From: Thinopyrum elongatum
Taxonomy: Eukaryota; Streptophyta; Magnoliopsida; Poales; Poaceae
Direction: 5' to 3'
Assembly: GCA_011799875.1 (NCBI GenBank)
Contig: CM022301.1
Location: 88,059,667-88,123,666 of the forward strand
DNA length: 64,000 nt
The position numbers and the translations under genes were made by a program. Each line of letters begins with the position of its first letter. The first letter of the stretch is position 1. The notes beneath the pieces are model-generated. The model was not told where the DNA came from. It was given only the letters and a program-made list of their open reading frames with translations, and did not search any database. This document shows, piece by piece, positions 33,701 through 44,045 of the stretch.

Positions 33701-35191
33701 CTGTGTATTGTACTACAGGGTTCTCTTAATAACCTTGTGATACAACCCGATCTTGAGAAAGCTGTTAAGAATGCGCAAGCTAAAGATGCTGAAGTTGATC
33801 TGATGAAGAAAAATCTTCACCTTGAAAACTACAGGGATTTCTCGCTGTCTGGAGATGGAACCTTGTATTTCAGAAACCGCATTGTGGTACCTCGCTTCGA
33901 GCTTATGACTGACAAAGTCGTGAAGGAGGCACATGATACTCCGCTGTCTATTCATCCGGGTAGCACCAAAATGTATCGTGATCTCCGACAAAGGTACTGA
34001 TGGTCTAAAATGAAACAGGATATTGCTCGATATGTTGCTGAATGTGATGTTTGCCATCGCGTTAAAGCAGAACATCAGAAGCCTGCCGGAATTCTGCAAC
34101 CACTTCCTATTCCGTTGTGGAAATGGGATAAGGTTCAGATGAATTTCATTACAGGACTCCCCAGGTCACAGAAGGGTCATGATGCTATTCTTGTCGTCGT
34201 CGACCAACTCTCCAAGGTTGCACACTTTCTGCCTGTCAAAGAGACGATCACTGCTAGTCAGTTAGCAGAGTTGTATATCTCCAGAATTGTTTCACTCCAC
34301 GGTATTCCGAAGGAGATTAGTTTGGACCGTGGCGGCCTTTTCACTTCAAAGTTCTGGGAAAGCTTCCAGGAAGCTATGGGAACCCATATTACCTGGAGTT
34401 CAGCTTATCATCCCCAATCCCAAGGCCAAGTCGAACGAGTAAATCAAGTGCTTGAAGACATGCTGCGAGCTTGTGTTATTTCTTTCGGCAAGAAGTGGGA
34501 AGAATCTCTCCCATATGCTGAGTTCTCTTATAACAACAGCTATCAAGCCAGCTTGAAAATGGCCCCCTTCGAAGTACTTTATGGACGTAAGTGTCGAACC
34601 CCTCTGAATTGGTCAGAAACTGGGGAACGACCGCTCGTGGGTCCGGATATTATTCAACACGCCGAAGAACAAGTTCGTATTGTCCGGGAAAATCTCAAGG
34701 CGGCTCAGGACCGCCAGAAGAGCAACTACGATCGCAAACGATGGGGTTTGACTTATCAACCTGGTGATCAAGCTTATTTGCGAGTCACTCCTATGAAGGG
34801 CACTCACCACTTCGGAATCAAGGGCAAGTTAGCTCCACGCTATATTGGTCCTTTCCGCATTGTGGCTAGACGTGGTCAGGTGGCATATAAATTGAAACTG
34901 CCGCCGCAATTCTCTCATATCCACGACGTCTTCCATGTGTCGCAACTTCGTCGTTGCTTCAAGGAATCTCCGCACCGAGCAGTGGATCACGAAATGCTCG
35001 AATTGCAAGATGATCTTTCTTATAAGGAGCATCCGATCAGCATTCTCGATGAAGCTGAATGTCGGACCCGTCAGAAGGTTACCAAGTTCCTCAAAGTGCA
35101 GTGGTCAAATCATACTGAAGATGAAGCCACTTGGGAACGCGAGGATAATCTTCGTGCGGAATACCCCGAACTTTTTCCTTCTACCTCTTAA
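30788..35191 (+). pseudogene. gypsy Gag-Pol polyprotein with two nonsense codons
   Basis: One frame of 1468 codons from [10 protein letters not shown] to PELFPSTS. Gag lies at about 1-290 ([32 protein letters not shown]). The zinc knuckle [14 protein letters not shown] has Tyr where the last Cys is expected. Then come protease LFDSGASHS (about 370), RT with [11 protein letters not shown] (about 695), RNase [12 protein letters not shown] (about 835), integrase with CDVC, VVVDQLSK, SLDRGG and GQVERVN (about 1080-1220), and a chromodomain-like tail (KFLKVQWSNHTEDEATWE, about 1435). Stops are TAA at 33200 (after FEWT, before RNase H) and TGA at 33998 (in integrase, where Trp is usual). No frameshift was found, so decay is slight and probably by point change. 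Confidence 0.9.
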
Positions 35192-35215
35192 TTCTCGGGA
35201 CGAGAATTCTTGTTA

Positions 35216-35227
35216 GTGGAGGAGATT
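35216..35227 (+). other. gypsy polypurine tract
   Basis: GTGGAGGAGATT directly before the 3' LTR. Confidence 0.7.
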
Positions 35228-38200
35228 TGTAACACCCCATGTATTAAGCTACAGTAATCACCCTTTTGATTATGCCATGTCATCATGATCAACAATGCTT
35301 AATCATCATTAGTAACATATCTCATTTCAAAATTCAAATTCAAATGGAAATTCAAACTGTAAGTGAAAATAAAAGTTGTCAAAACCCAGAAACTAAAATG
35401 TTCATTAAATAGCAACTAATTTGGAGGCAATGATAAAATTGTAACCAACCTTATTGAACTTGGATAAGTGACTTAAACATCCTCAAACAGTGGCTGAAAA
35501 CATTATTTAATAACCTATTAATTAATATAATATAAATGTGAAATGATAAATACCCCAAACTAATTTTTGGTGATAGGGTATGTCGCACTGTAATTTATGG
35601 ACCAGTTTACGTATTTTACAAAATTCATTTGGATGCCACACATTTTGCAAAACCAAAACTTAAAAGAAAATAAAAAAACAGAAAAGAAGAAAACAAAATA
35701 AAAAGAAAAGCCCCCCCCCCCCGGACCAACCCCCCCCGGACCAACTGGGCCGTGGCCCAGCTGGACCGCCGGGCCGGCCACCCACTCCCCCCATAACCCC
35801 CCCCACGAGGCACCAAAACCCTAGCCCCCACGAACCCCACTCCCCCGATCCCCTTTTCTCCCCCTCACAGCCCCGAACTGAATCGGGCGCTGCCCCGACG
35901 CACCCCGCCGCCGGGCGTCGTCGCCGACGCCCGACCCCGACGCCGCCTCGACCACGACTCAGTCGCCTCGTCCTCGCCGTCGCTCGCCGTCGTCCCCGAC
36001 CTCCTCCCCAACTCGCTGCAACGAGCCTCGCCGCCCCCGTGCCCCTGCAACGCCGGTGAGGCCCCCCCGGCCTCCCTTTTCCCTCCTCTCTGCGCTCCGG
36101 CCACGCCCGTGTCAGCCCCCCACGTAGTGGTCGCGCCCGCTCGCGCTCCACCGCGACGTCCACGGCTACACCCGCGCATCGGCGCGCCCTACCCTACTCC
36201 GCGCACGCGCGCCCTCGCACAGGCTGCGCCCGCTCACCGCGCCCGCGCGTCGGCGCCACCCCTGCTCGCCGCATCCACCGCGACCCGCCACTGCTGGCGC
36301 ACACCGTGCCCAGGGTCGCGTGTGCCCGCTCGCTCGTGCACTCGGCCGACACGCCCGCAGCCCCCACCGCGCGCACCTGCGCCCGACCTCGGCCTCCGTC
36401 GCGTCCGTCTCCGGCAACCACCGCTGCCCCGCCACGGCTGCCGCCTGTAGCCACTCCGCCCCTGCCTCCCTCTTCCCCTACGCCCCGCGTCGGCGCTGCC
36501 CGCCGCGTCATCCGCCCAGCTTCTGCCGACCCGCGCGCGCCGCCGCTCGCCTCACCCCGCTGTCACCGTTGGCTGCCGCAGCCGGCGCCCGCCACCGCGC
36601 GACCGCCCCTTTCGCCGGTGCCCCGCCGCGCCCCGTCGGGTGCGTCCCCGCGGGCCAACGCCCGTTCGAGCTGCGGCAGCGCCCGAGATCCACGCCCGTA
36701 GGGCCCGCCCCGTTAAGGCCAGATGGGCCTATGACAGATGGGCCCCGCCCCTGAGAACGTTAAAAAAAACAAAACAATAGTTAAATTAATTAAATAATTA
36801 ATTAACTTAATTAATTCTGTTAGTTAACTAATTAAACCTAATTAACCTGCTAATTAAACTACTAATCTGTTAATTAGTGTACATCCCATGACATGCGGGA
36901 CCCACCTGTCAGGTTGACCCAGTCAACAGTCATGTTGACTGTTGATGTCAGCATGACATCATGCTGATGCAATAATAGATTTTCTGATTTAAAATAATTC
37001 AGAAAATGTTTAAATCTTTAAAAAATCATATAAATTAATCCGTAGCTCAGATCGAAAAACTTTGTACATGAAAGTTGCTCAGAACGACGGGACGAATCCG
37101 AATACGCGGACCGTTCGTCCGTCACACATCCCTAACTATCCGAACATGGAACCGTTCCCCTCCGGTCATCTGTGTGACAAATGTCCGGAACCGGGAAAAC
37201 ATCCCCGGATGTTTTCCCTCTTCATCTATATCGTGTAGCACCACGTCAGAACACCCCTAGCTCTGCGTAATGTCATGTCATGCTCTTGTTTGCTTTATAT
37301 TTTCTGTTTCCTTCCCCCCTTCTCTCTTGTTAGACCCCGACGTCGTCCCCGAGACCGACGCAGCTCCGGAGACCGAAGACACCATTGACGACCTTGCCCT
37401 TGCCATCGAGCAACCAGGCAAGCACCCCCCTTGAGCATACCGATATCGCCTATTCTTTCTCTCTCATGCTTGCATTAGAATTGCTGCTGCTACTGCTTTA
37501 CCTATTCTGATGCATAGCCTGTTTATTGTAACCTGCTATTGAAACCTTACCTGCTTATCCTAAACTGTCTAGTATAGGCTGGGTAGAGACCTATCAGTGA
37601 CCCCACTTGTCCCGACTGCCCCGCTGGATTATCAGAAGACCCGATCGACAGGATCGAAGACAGACCCCGGCACCGCACTTCACCCCCTTAGTTGTAACGA
37701 CACTGCAGCATTACTATCGAGTGCCAAGGGTGATACCTCGTGTAGCACTTCAGATGTTAACTCTGTAGAGTAGCTATTTGGTCGTGGTCATCGAAGGTGA
37801 TTCCTCCTTCTCCACTTCTGATACGACCCTGTCGTGCAACACACCAAGTGTGAACTCATCGAGGGTGATTCCTCCTAAGTTCACCTTGACGGTTACATCG
37901 AGTAGGGATCCAACGAGGGTGATACCTCGGATTCCCTTGATGTTATGGACACACGGATACTTGGACCTTACACTGTTACTTGGAAAGGCGGGTCGACCCT
38001 GAGGGGTACCCGCGTGCGCCTAAGTGACGAGTGTTGTGAAGACGGGTTGCCTGTATGGTGCCCGAGTGATGAATACGAGGTGTGGCCCGGCATTCTTGGC
38101 CCTTGCCGCAAGTCCTCGAGACGGGGCGATGGGGTCACATCTTTCGTGAGTCTCTGCTCGTTACCGCAAGCCCCTAGCCCACTAACGATTTGGATATTTG

Positions 38201-39422
38201 ATCCGAGAAGGCCTCTGGCCTGATAGCACTAACCATCACGTGGGTATAGTATGGGCGTTCTGCATCGTAGCATCAGCCGAAAGCTCTGTCAGACGTCTAG
38301 TTCAGCCTGATGGCCGGGCTGGGCCGGCACCATCCTGAGGGGTGGAGCCTGGTTCGCCCGGCACGCAACGACCCGGAGGGCGAGGGGCGATGGCCAAGAC
38401 CCCCTTGCGCTTAGGATGTAGACCGACGGGGACCTCTCTGCTGAGCTGTAGGTAGGGTTGTGGTGTGTCGTTTGGCCGAGGCCGGGCATGACCCAGGAAA
38501 GTGTGACCGGCCGGAGTTAAGCGAGCGTGGTGGGTAAGTTGGTGCACCCCTGCAGGGAAGAAAACTTCTATCGATAGCCGGTCCTACGGTAAAGGACACT
38601 CGGAGTTGTATCCCGATCCAACTAGACCTTGAGATGATACCTGGATATATGGCTCTGGGATTGCTTCTCGCAGGGAGTCGAGAAGGGATCTCAGGACGAG
38701 GTTGATGACTGTATGGCTCTGGGATTGCTTTCTCGCAGGGAGTCGAGAAAGGATCTCTGGGTGAGGATGAAACTTAATGATATTGCTACATTATATTGTA
38801 CTGTTCTACTCTCTTCTATTGCTGCAAGACCGCTGAAGATGCTAGTCTTCGATAGGACTAGGCTTCCCTCTATTCTGGCACTTCTGCAGCCCAGTCCGCA
38901 TATACAGTCTCTCTTTGGTAATGTTGCATATGTAGTGTAGATCCTTGCTTGCTGAGTACTTCGGATGAATACTCACGGTTGCTTTGCTTTCTTTTTCCCC
39001 CGTACCCCTTTTGATGCAACCAGATGACGGAGCCCCGGATACAGCTGCCCCGCTGACGATCGCTACTACTACTACCCCCGCGGGTGGATACTGCTACGAG
39101 TTGGCCGACGGCCAGGAGTAGGTTCGGAGGGTCCCAGGCAGGAGGCCTGCGCCTTTCGATCGTAGTGTTTTCTTTTGCCCCGCCTTCTAAGGGCTTATCT
39201 GTGTTTTCTTTTATATCTGTATTCAGATATCTGATGCTTCCGCTGACGCTTGTACGCAAGCTTATGTATTCGAGCCTCGAGGCCCCTGGCTTGTAATATA
39301 AAGCTTGTATGACTTTACTTATATTTTAGAGTTGTGTTGTGATATCTTTCCGTGAGTCCTTAGGCTTGATCGTGTGCATTTGCGTGTATGATTAGTGCAC
39401 GATTGAGCCCGGGGGCGTCACA
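35228..39422 (+). repeat. gypsy 3' LTR (4195 bp), full form
   Basis: Keeps the 382 bp block missing from the 5' LTR and has an extra 27 bp or so near 37206-37232 (a local GGATGTTTTCCC duplication of the preceding GGGAAAACATCC in inverse order). It ends at 39422 before the target copy GCTAC. Confidence 0.9.
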
Positions 39423-41429
39423 GCTACCCCCCACCCCCGCGAAGACCTCGACCGGCCTAACCCTAGGCCGGTTGACTCGAAAATTTGGGGGAGGGGGGAT
39501 GGGTAGTTTTCTCTATTGCAGCAAAGCATGAAAGTAATAATTAAACATTTAAAACTAAACACCTAAATTTTGAAATCCTTGAAACTTTTTGATGCAAATA
39601 GATATAAAATTTGCGTCATTTGAAAAGGAATGAAAAATATATAAACAAATCAAAACAAGAGGGTTTATTTGGTACGTGGCGGCGATATCGTATATATGCC
39701 TACAGTTTAACCATAGGCATACGTATGATATATGCCTACGGTTAGGCATACATGCGACACGTAGCGGTATGCCGCCGGCCGCCGTTAGGGCCGTTGGCAT
39801 AGCTTTAACGGGTCAGCCTCCCGTCAGCCTCTGGGCTCTATGACGACGGCCCGTTATACGTCTACGGGGCCCGTCGACGTGGTTACGAGCTTTGCCGACG
39901 GGATATTGTTGCCGACGGGGCCTGTCGGTTCGGATCTGCTATTTGCCGACGGCCGACATATGCCTACGGGCACCGTAGGCACAGCTCTAGGTTTGCCGAT
40001 GGCCGAAATTTACCGACGGTTTCGGTTAGGCCGTCGGCTTAGCTCGGAGTATGCCTACGGGGCCCGTAGGCAGATCTGCAGCCGTAGGCATTTTCGGTGA
40101 TTCCTGTAGTGGGTCATTTCTGTGCCTAGCTAGCGTGTTCTTCTTGCACTGACTAATAAGTTCCTTCTTAATTGTTTTTCGATAGTAATCCTATATAAAT
40201 AAATTATTTGCAGTGGGGTGAGTGAGAAGGTGAACCCGCGAGTGTTGGGCTGGATTTCCCTCAACGCAATGTTCGGGTTCGCATCCATCGCACTCTTACA
40301 ACTAGTAGCGTGTATATTTTTATGCAGCCAACAGTTCTATCTTTAGAAATGCACGCGTGATTTGCCCGTTTGCAAACTTCTGCCAAACCTCAGTTATAAT
40401 TAATGAAACAGCAAATCTGAAGAAAAAAAAACATGATTTTTCAAGGAAAAAAGGCATATAATCTTACCGAGTAGAAGAAAAGCAGTATAGCTGGAATGGA
40501 GTTGTACAGATGCAGATTAATTCTGTCATACATATATATTATGCATAAACTAATTCTTAGTTATTTTCGATTTACATTATATTATTCCTCTCACACGAGT
40601 ATATGATTGTATGTAGAGTACTGCTGGCTCCGGGGCTGTACTACTGCGGCCTGCGCGCCACCGGGGCCGCCTACGCCGTCAACTTCCTCAACCTCATCCC
40701 GTCGCCACCTTCATCATCGCTGTCGCGCTCCGGGCTGAGCGGCTCTCCCTCGTCGCCTGGGCCAGTAGGATGAAGCTCCTCGGAGCGGTCGTGGGCGTCG
40801 CCGGCACCATGGTCGCCAGCCTCTGCAAGGGCACCCATCTGCTGCTGCCGCACCTCCGGATGTCCTCCCACGCCAACCCCCACATCGTCGCGCCCCACGG
40901 CGACCGCGACATGGCCGTCGGCACGCTGTTCCTGTGCGGGAGCTGCATCAGCTACGCGCTCTGGTTCGTCGTGCAGGCTAAGGTCGCCAAGGTGTTCCCG
41001 TACGGGTACTCGGCCACGGCGCTCACGTGCCTCGTGGGCTGCCTGCAGTCCGCCCTGCTCGTCTCCGTGGCGATCATCCGCGCCCCCGCCGGCGACCTAT
41101 ATGGATGGACGCCCATGTGGACGCTGCGCTGGGACCTGCAGCTGGCCACGGTGGTCTACTCCGGGGTGTTCAACACGGGCGTCACGTTCGTGCTCGTGTC
41201 CTGGGCGGTGGAGCGCCGCGGGCTGCTGTACCCGGCCATGTTCAACTCCCTGTCGCTCGTCGCCACCACCGCCGTCGACGCCGTCGTGTTCGGCACCGAC
41301 GCCTACCTCGGTGGCGTGCTGGGGGCGGCGCTCGTCGTCATCGGACTCTGCGCGTTCCTGTGGGGCAAAAGCAAGGAGCTCGCGGCTGCCAAGGCGGTCA
41401 ATGCCGAGCAGGAGCTGCGGCATGCATGA

Positions 41430-41602
41430 GACGCCGACGATTGCGTAGCGTTTTATCCAACCAACCTAGGTACAGATGGGATTACTCAACCGTAGTAGTA
41501 ACCTGAGATCATATTGCACACTGTTATGTGCTCGTCCGTCACGCTCGGTATGATTCAGACACAAGCACAGACAGAAATAATCACAAACAGACGCTCAGCG
41601 CA
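41430..41602 (+). other. host 3' flank of WAT1 paralogue 2
   Basis: Matches 9921-10048 and 11545-11600 of copy 1 (CACGCTCGG, AGACACAAGC, AATCACAAACAGACG). It gives the empty site for both the MITE at 10051 and the Harbinger-like block at 10320. Confidence 0.7.
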
Positions 41603-41846
41603 TCTCCACTGTCTCCACTACTATTAAACGAGCAAACATGAATTTCCCTATAGCCACCAAACTTAATGTACACAAACCAATCAACACCTTAAGATCTAAC
41701 CACGTAGTTAAATCTAACAGTCCTAATTGACTCAGTGGTTTGCCATCCCATCTAATGGCTGAGATTAAATGTTCTGCCACAGGACATCAATCCCATGCAC
41801 GTTCTTCCACCGAAAAAAATCAATCCCATCTAATGGCTGAGATTAA

Positions 41847-42290
41847 GGCCGTGTTCGGTACGTAGGAAAAGCAAAGGAAAACCCACAGGAAACACATTCC
41901 AGTGGAATCGCTGCGTTTTGTCCGTTCGGTATGAAGGAATAGACTCGTTCCAATCCGATGGAAAGTTCCGATCTCCAGCGTTTTTACGGGAAAGAAAATA
42001 TCCACCCATAGCTCTTGTTTTTGCGTTGGCCCAAGGCAATCAGGGGAAAGGCTGCTACGAACCATGCACAATTTGAACCCACATGAACGTGAACTGCAGC
42101 TGGTGCTCATCTTTCTAGCATTTAAAAATTACAAGATGGGACCCACATGATCTGATTTCCTCTGTCCCGAACGGCAATTCTGTATGCTGCACAACGATTT
42201 TATTTCCTGTGTTTTGTACCTCTATTCCTTTCCAGTTTCTGGGGTTTTCCCCTATCCTACGCTTTTCTTCCCTTTGTTCCGAACAGAGCC
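41847..42290. mobile_element. Tourist-type MITE, 444 bp, with empty sites in sibling repeats
   Basis: The left end GGCCGTGTTCGGTACG is answered at the right by TTCCGAACAGAGCC. TAA stands on both sides (41844-41846, 42291-42293). Units B and C read straight through GAGATTAAATGTTCT at the same point, so this is the occupied form of a known empty site. Confidence 0.9.
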
Positions 42291-42556
42291 TAAATGTTCT
42301 GCCACATGACATCAATCCCACGCACGTTCTTTCATCGGAAAAAATCAATCCCAAGCAAGTCATGCCCTCTCACACGCCTGAAATTTTGGATCGGCCAACG
42401 TCGAGATCTTTTCTGTCCCTTCCAAATCGCCCCCTCTCTCGCTCGCCTATCCCCACGCTGGCGAGTTGGCACCCCCGCCAGGCGGAAGCTGGAGCAGCAG
42501 CGACGGAACGAGGGCACGAGGCGGCGGCGGCAGCAGCAGATCGGCGTGAGCAACCA

Positions 42557-42581
42557 TCTCTCTCTCTCTCTCTCTCTCTCC
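42557..42581 (+). repeat. CT microsatellite
   Basis: An uninterrupted TC run of about 24 bases; shorter in unit B (44650-44668) and shortest in unit C (46731-46741). Confidence 0.9.
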
Positions 42582-42661
42582 AGCGGTGGATCCCCAGCTC
42601 CATGACTGCAATACTTTCTCTAACGGTGCGATCGTGACGGCAGATTCAACGCACACGGAGA

Positions 42662-43039
42662 TTGGGCGAAACAGCACGGCCTCCCCTCTGCTGGCCACGC
42701 CGCAGCCTCGGGCCTCACCTCTGGACCGCTGGTGATGGCAAAGGCAAAGACGAGGTGCGTGATGAGCATCACGCCGGCATGGCGAAGAGGCACAAAGCAA
42801 GGAGCTGGCAGCGGCTCCATTATGCGCCGACGAAGCCCGCCAGGAGGATGCGAACCAGATCCCCGAGGCGACGACGGGGACGGCGCACATGCCAGCGTCC
42901 GGTATGTTGTTGCTCACGGCTCACCCCACCCATGGCTGGATGCTCAAGCTGTGCCGCCGCTGCTCTCCATATGGTTGTGTTGTTTCTATGTGTGTTGTGT
43001 GTTCAGCGCGGGTTGTCTGAAGGCTTCCTTCATGGATGA
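42662..43039 (+). other. open frame kept in all three Helitron repeats, unknown
   Basis: A 125-codon frame (MGETARPPLCWPRR... to LSEGFLHG) recurs at 44749-45126 and 46823-47200 with the same length and few substitutions. I do not recognise the protein. The middle is very basic (RRMRTRSPRRRRG) and the end hydrophobic. Other frames over the same DNA are also kept, so the conservation may only reflect recent duplication. A donor-like GTATGTTG lies within it, which would argue for a captured exon rather than a 125-residue protein. Confidence 0.2.
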
Positions 43040-44045
43040 TAGATGCTGTGATGCTTAATGCGAGGCTAAGATACAATCTGAGGTACAAGAGCTATTTATA
43101 CACTGTCATTTCCCAGACAGTCAATGCTGTCATTAATCTTGTTTTAGTCTTCCATTATGTAGAGACATGAGCTACTAATTAACATTGCCTTCTTGGAGTA
43201 TACTATTTAGAAAAAAGGAGTTCAATGGTCTGTATTACCAGCTTCGTCATGGAAGGAATGGACGGCTACTTGATGAATAATATAATCCAGGATGATTGTC
43301 ATGCATCTTCAGATGCCTGCTCATTGTCAGCTTGCATGTGTACATGGGATAAAGTCAGTTTTTATCTGACAAAGGTATCGCAGAGTGCTTTATTCCTGAT
43401 ACAGTTTAGTAATTGACAGTTTCGTATATTTCTCATTAGGATATATAATCATTGAGATGTGAAGTTTGGAGGAATCAAGTCAATGAGATCAATGCAACAA
43501 GATTTGACAAATAGTTTCTCTGAATAGGCTGCTATCCTGGAACATTGCAAGAGAGTGAATTGTGATCGTTTTCCAATTATGTACTAACAGGTAATCACAC
43601 TTTCCTTTAGCATCTTATTACTCTAGTTTTTGCTATATGTTGTACATGCTCTCCAATTTATGTCTCATGCCTGTTATTCCATAGTTGTTCATTGACATAT
43701 ATGAATTATTCCTGAATTTTGCAAGCTCCCCTGATCACCATAGCTGCACCATAGCTGCAGATGCTGGCATTGATGGTGCTATATTTATTGTGTAGCTAAT
43801 AGAAAAAGGTAATGTTAGTTTGGACCATAATTTCCAGTAGTATTCTGGATATGAGCGAATGGGTTTTTGAGGACACTGCAGCATGATGTCTGCACTTATA
43901 AAAAGTTGCATAGAATAGAATATCGTTTCCAACACTAGCATGCCTCCTACGATCAGGGTCCAAGAAATACAAGCATAGATATCGAAGTAAACTAGCCAAA
44001 AAACTCAGATTATCTATTTCGTCACAATGCAATTATTCTGATGAC

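Larger units (their letters stand above)
26373..39422 (+). mobile_element. Ty3-gypsy chromovirus-like element (13 kb)
   Basis: 5' LTR 26373-30171, PBS 30175-30186, gag-pol 30788-35191, polypurine tract 35216-35227, 3' LTR 35228-39422. LTRs start TGTAACACCCC and end GGCGTCACA. The target copy GCTAC stands at 26368-26372 and 39423-39427. The order RT-RNase H-integrase makes it gypsy; long LTRs and a chromodomain-like end of integrase suggest the Tekay/Del branch. It is inserted within the CACTA element. Confidence 0.95.
25572..40111. mobile_element. non-autonomous CACTA element, split by a gypsy retrotransposon
   Basis: It begins CACTACAGGAATCA and ends GATTCCTGTAGTG, a perfect 12-13 bp inverted end pair of CACTA type, with the 3 bp target copy GGT at 25569-25571 and 40112-40114. 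The subterminal regions (25590-25800, 39690-40100) are crowded with TATGCCTACGG/CCGTAGGCATA and related GCCGACGG words, the expected transposase-binding repeats. After removal of the nested gypsy (26373-39422) and its target copy it is about 1.5 kb with no transposase gene, so it must have moved with help in trans. Confidence 0.9.
14900..41429 (+). pseudogene. WAT1-related paralogue 2, split by nested transposons
   Basis: Exon 1 is cut in two: 14900-15043 (MAGRGGDVAV... to TMLLIK) and 21461-21555 (VAFNDMHPLI... to the GAGAG|GTACGC donor), separated by a copia element. Without it exon 1 is 239 nt, two codons shorter than in the intact gene and in the same phase. Intron 1 is 18,658 bp. Exon 2 is 40214-40276 and exon 3 40617-41429, both with the splice sites of the intact copy. 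Exon 3 has a one-base deletion near 40700 (CTCATCCCGTCGCC against CTCATCCCCATCGCC) that changes frame after NLIP. Beyond it the frame of the intact gene stays open to TGA at 41427. LLAMG has become LLAPG and the exon 2 start reads SGVSEK instead of REMWKK. The copia insertion and the deletion make it a pseudogene. Confidence 0.9.
41612..44045 (+). repeat. Helitron tandem repeat, unit A
   Basis: Begins TCTCCACTACTATTAAACG and ends TTATTCTGATGAC. It holds a 444 bp MITE that units B and C lack, and the longest CT run. It contains a GC-rich exon-like stretch (42600-42905) followed by a GTATGTTG donor-like site and AT-rich intron-like DNA. It lacks the leading filler present in B and C. Confidence 0.85.
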
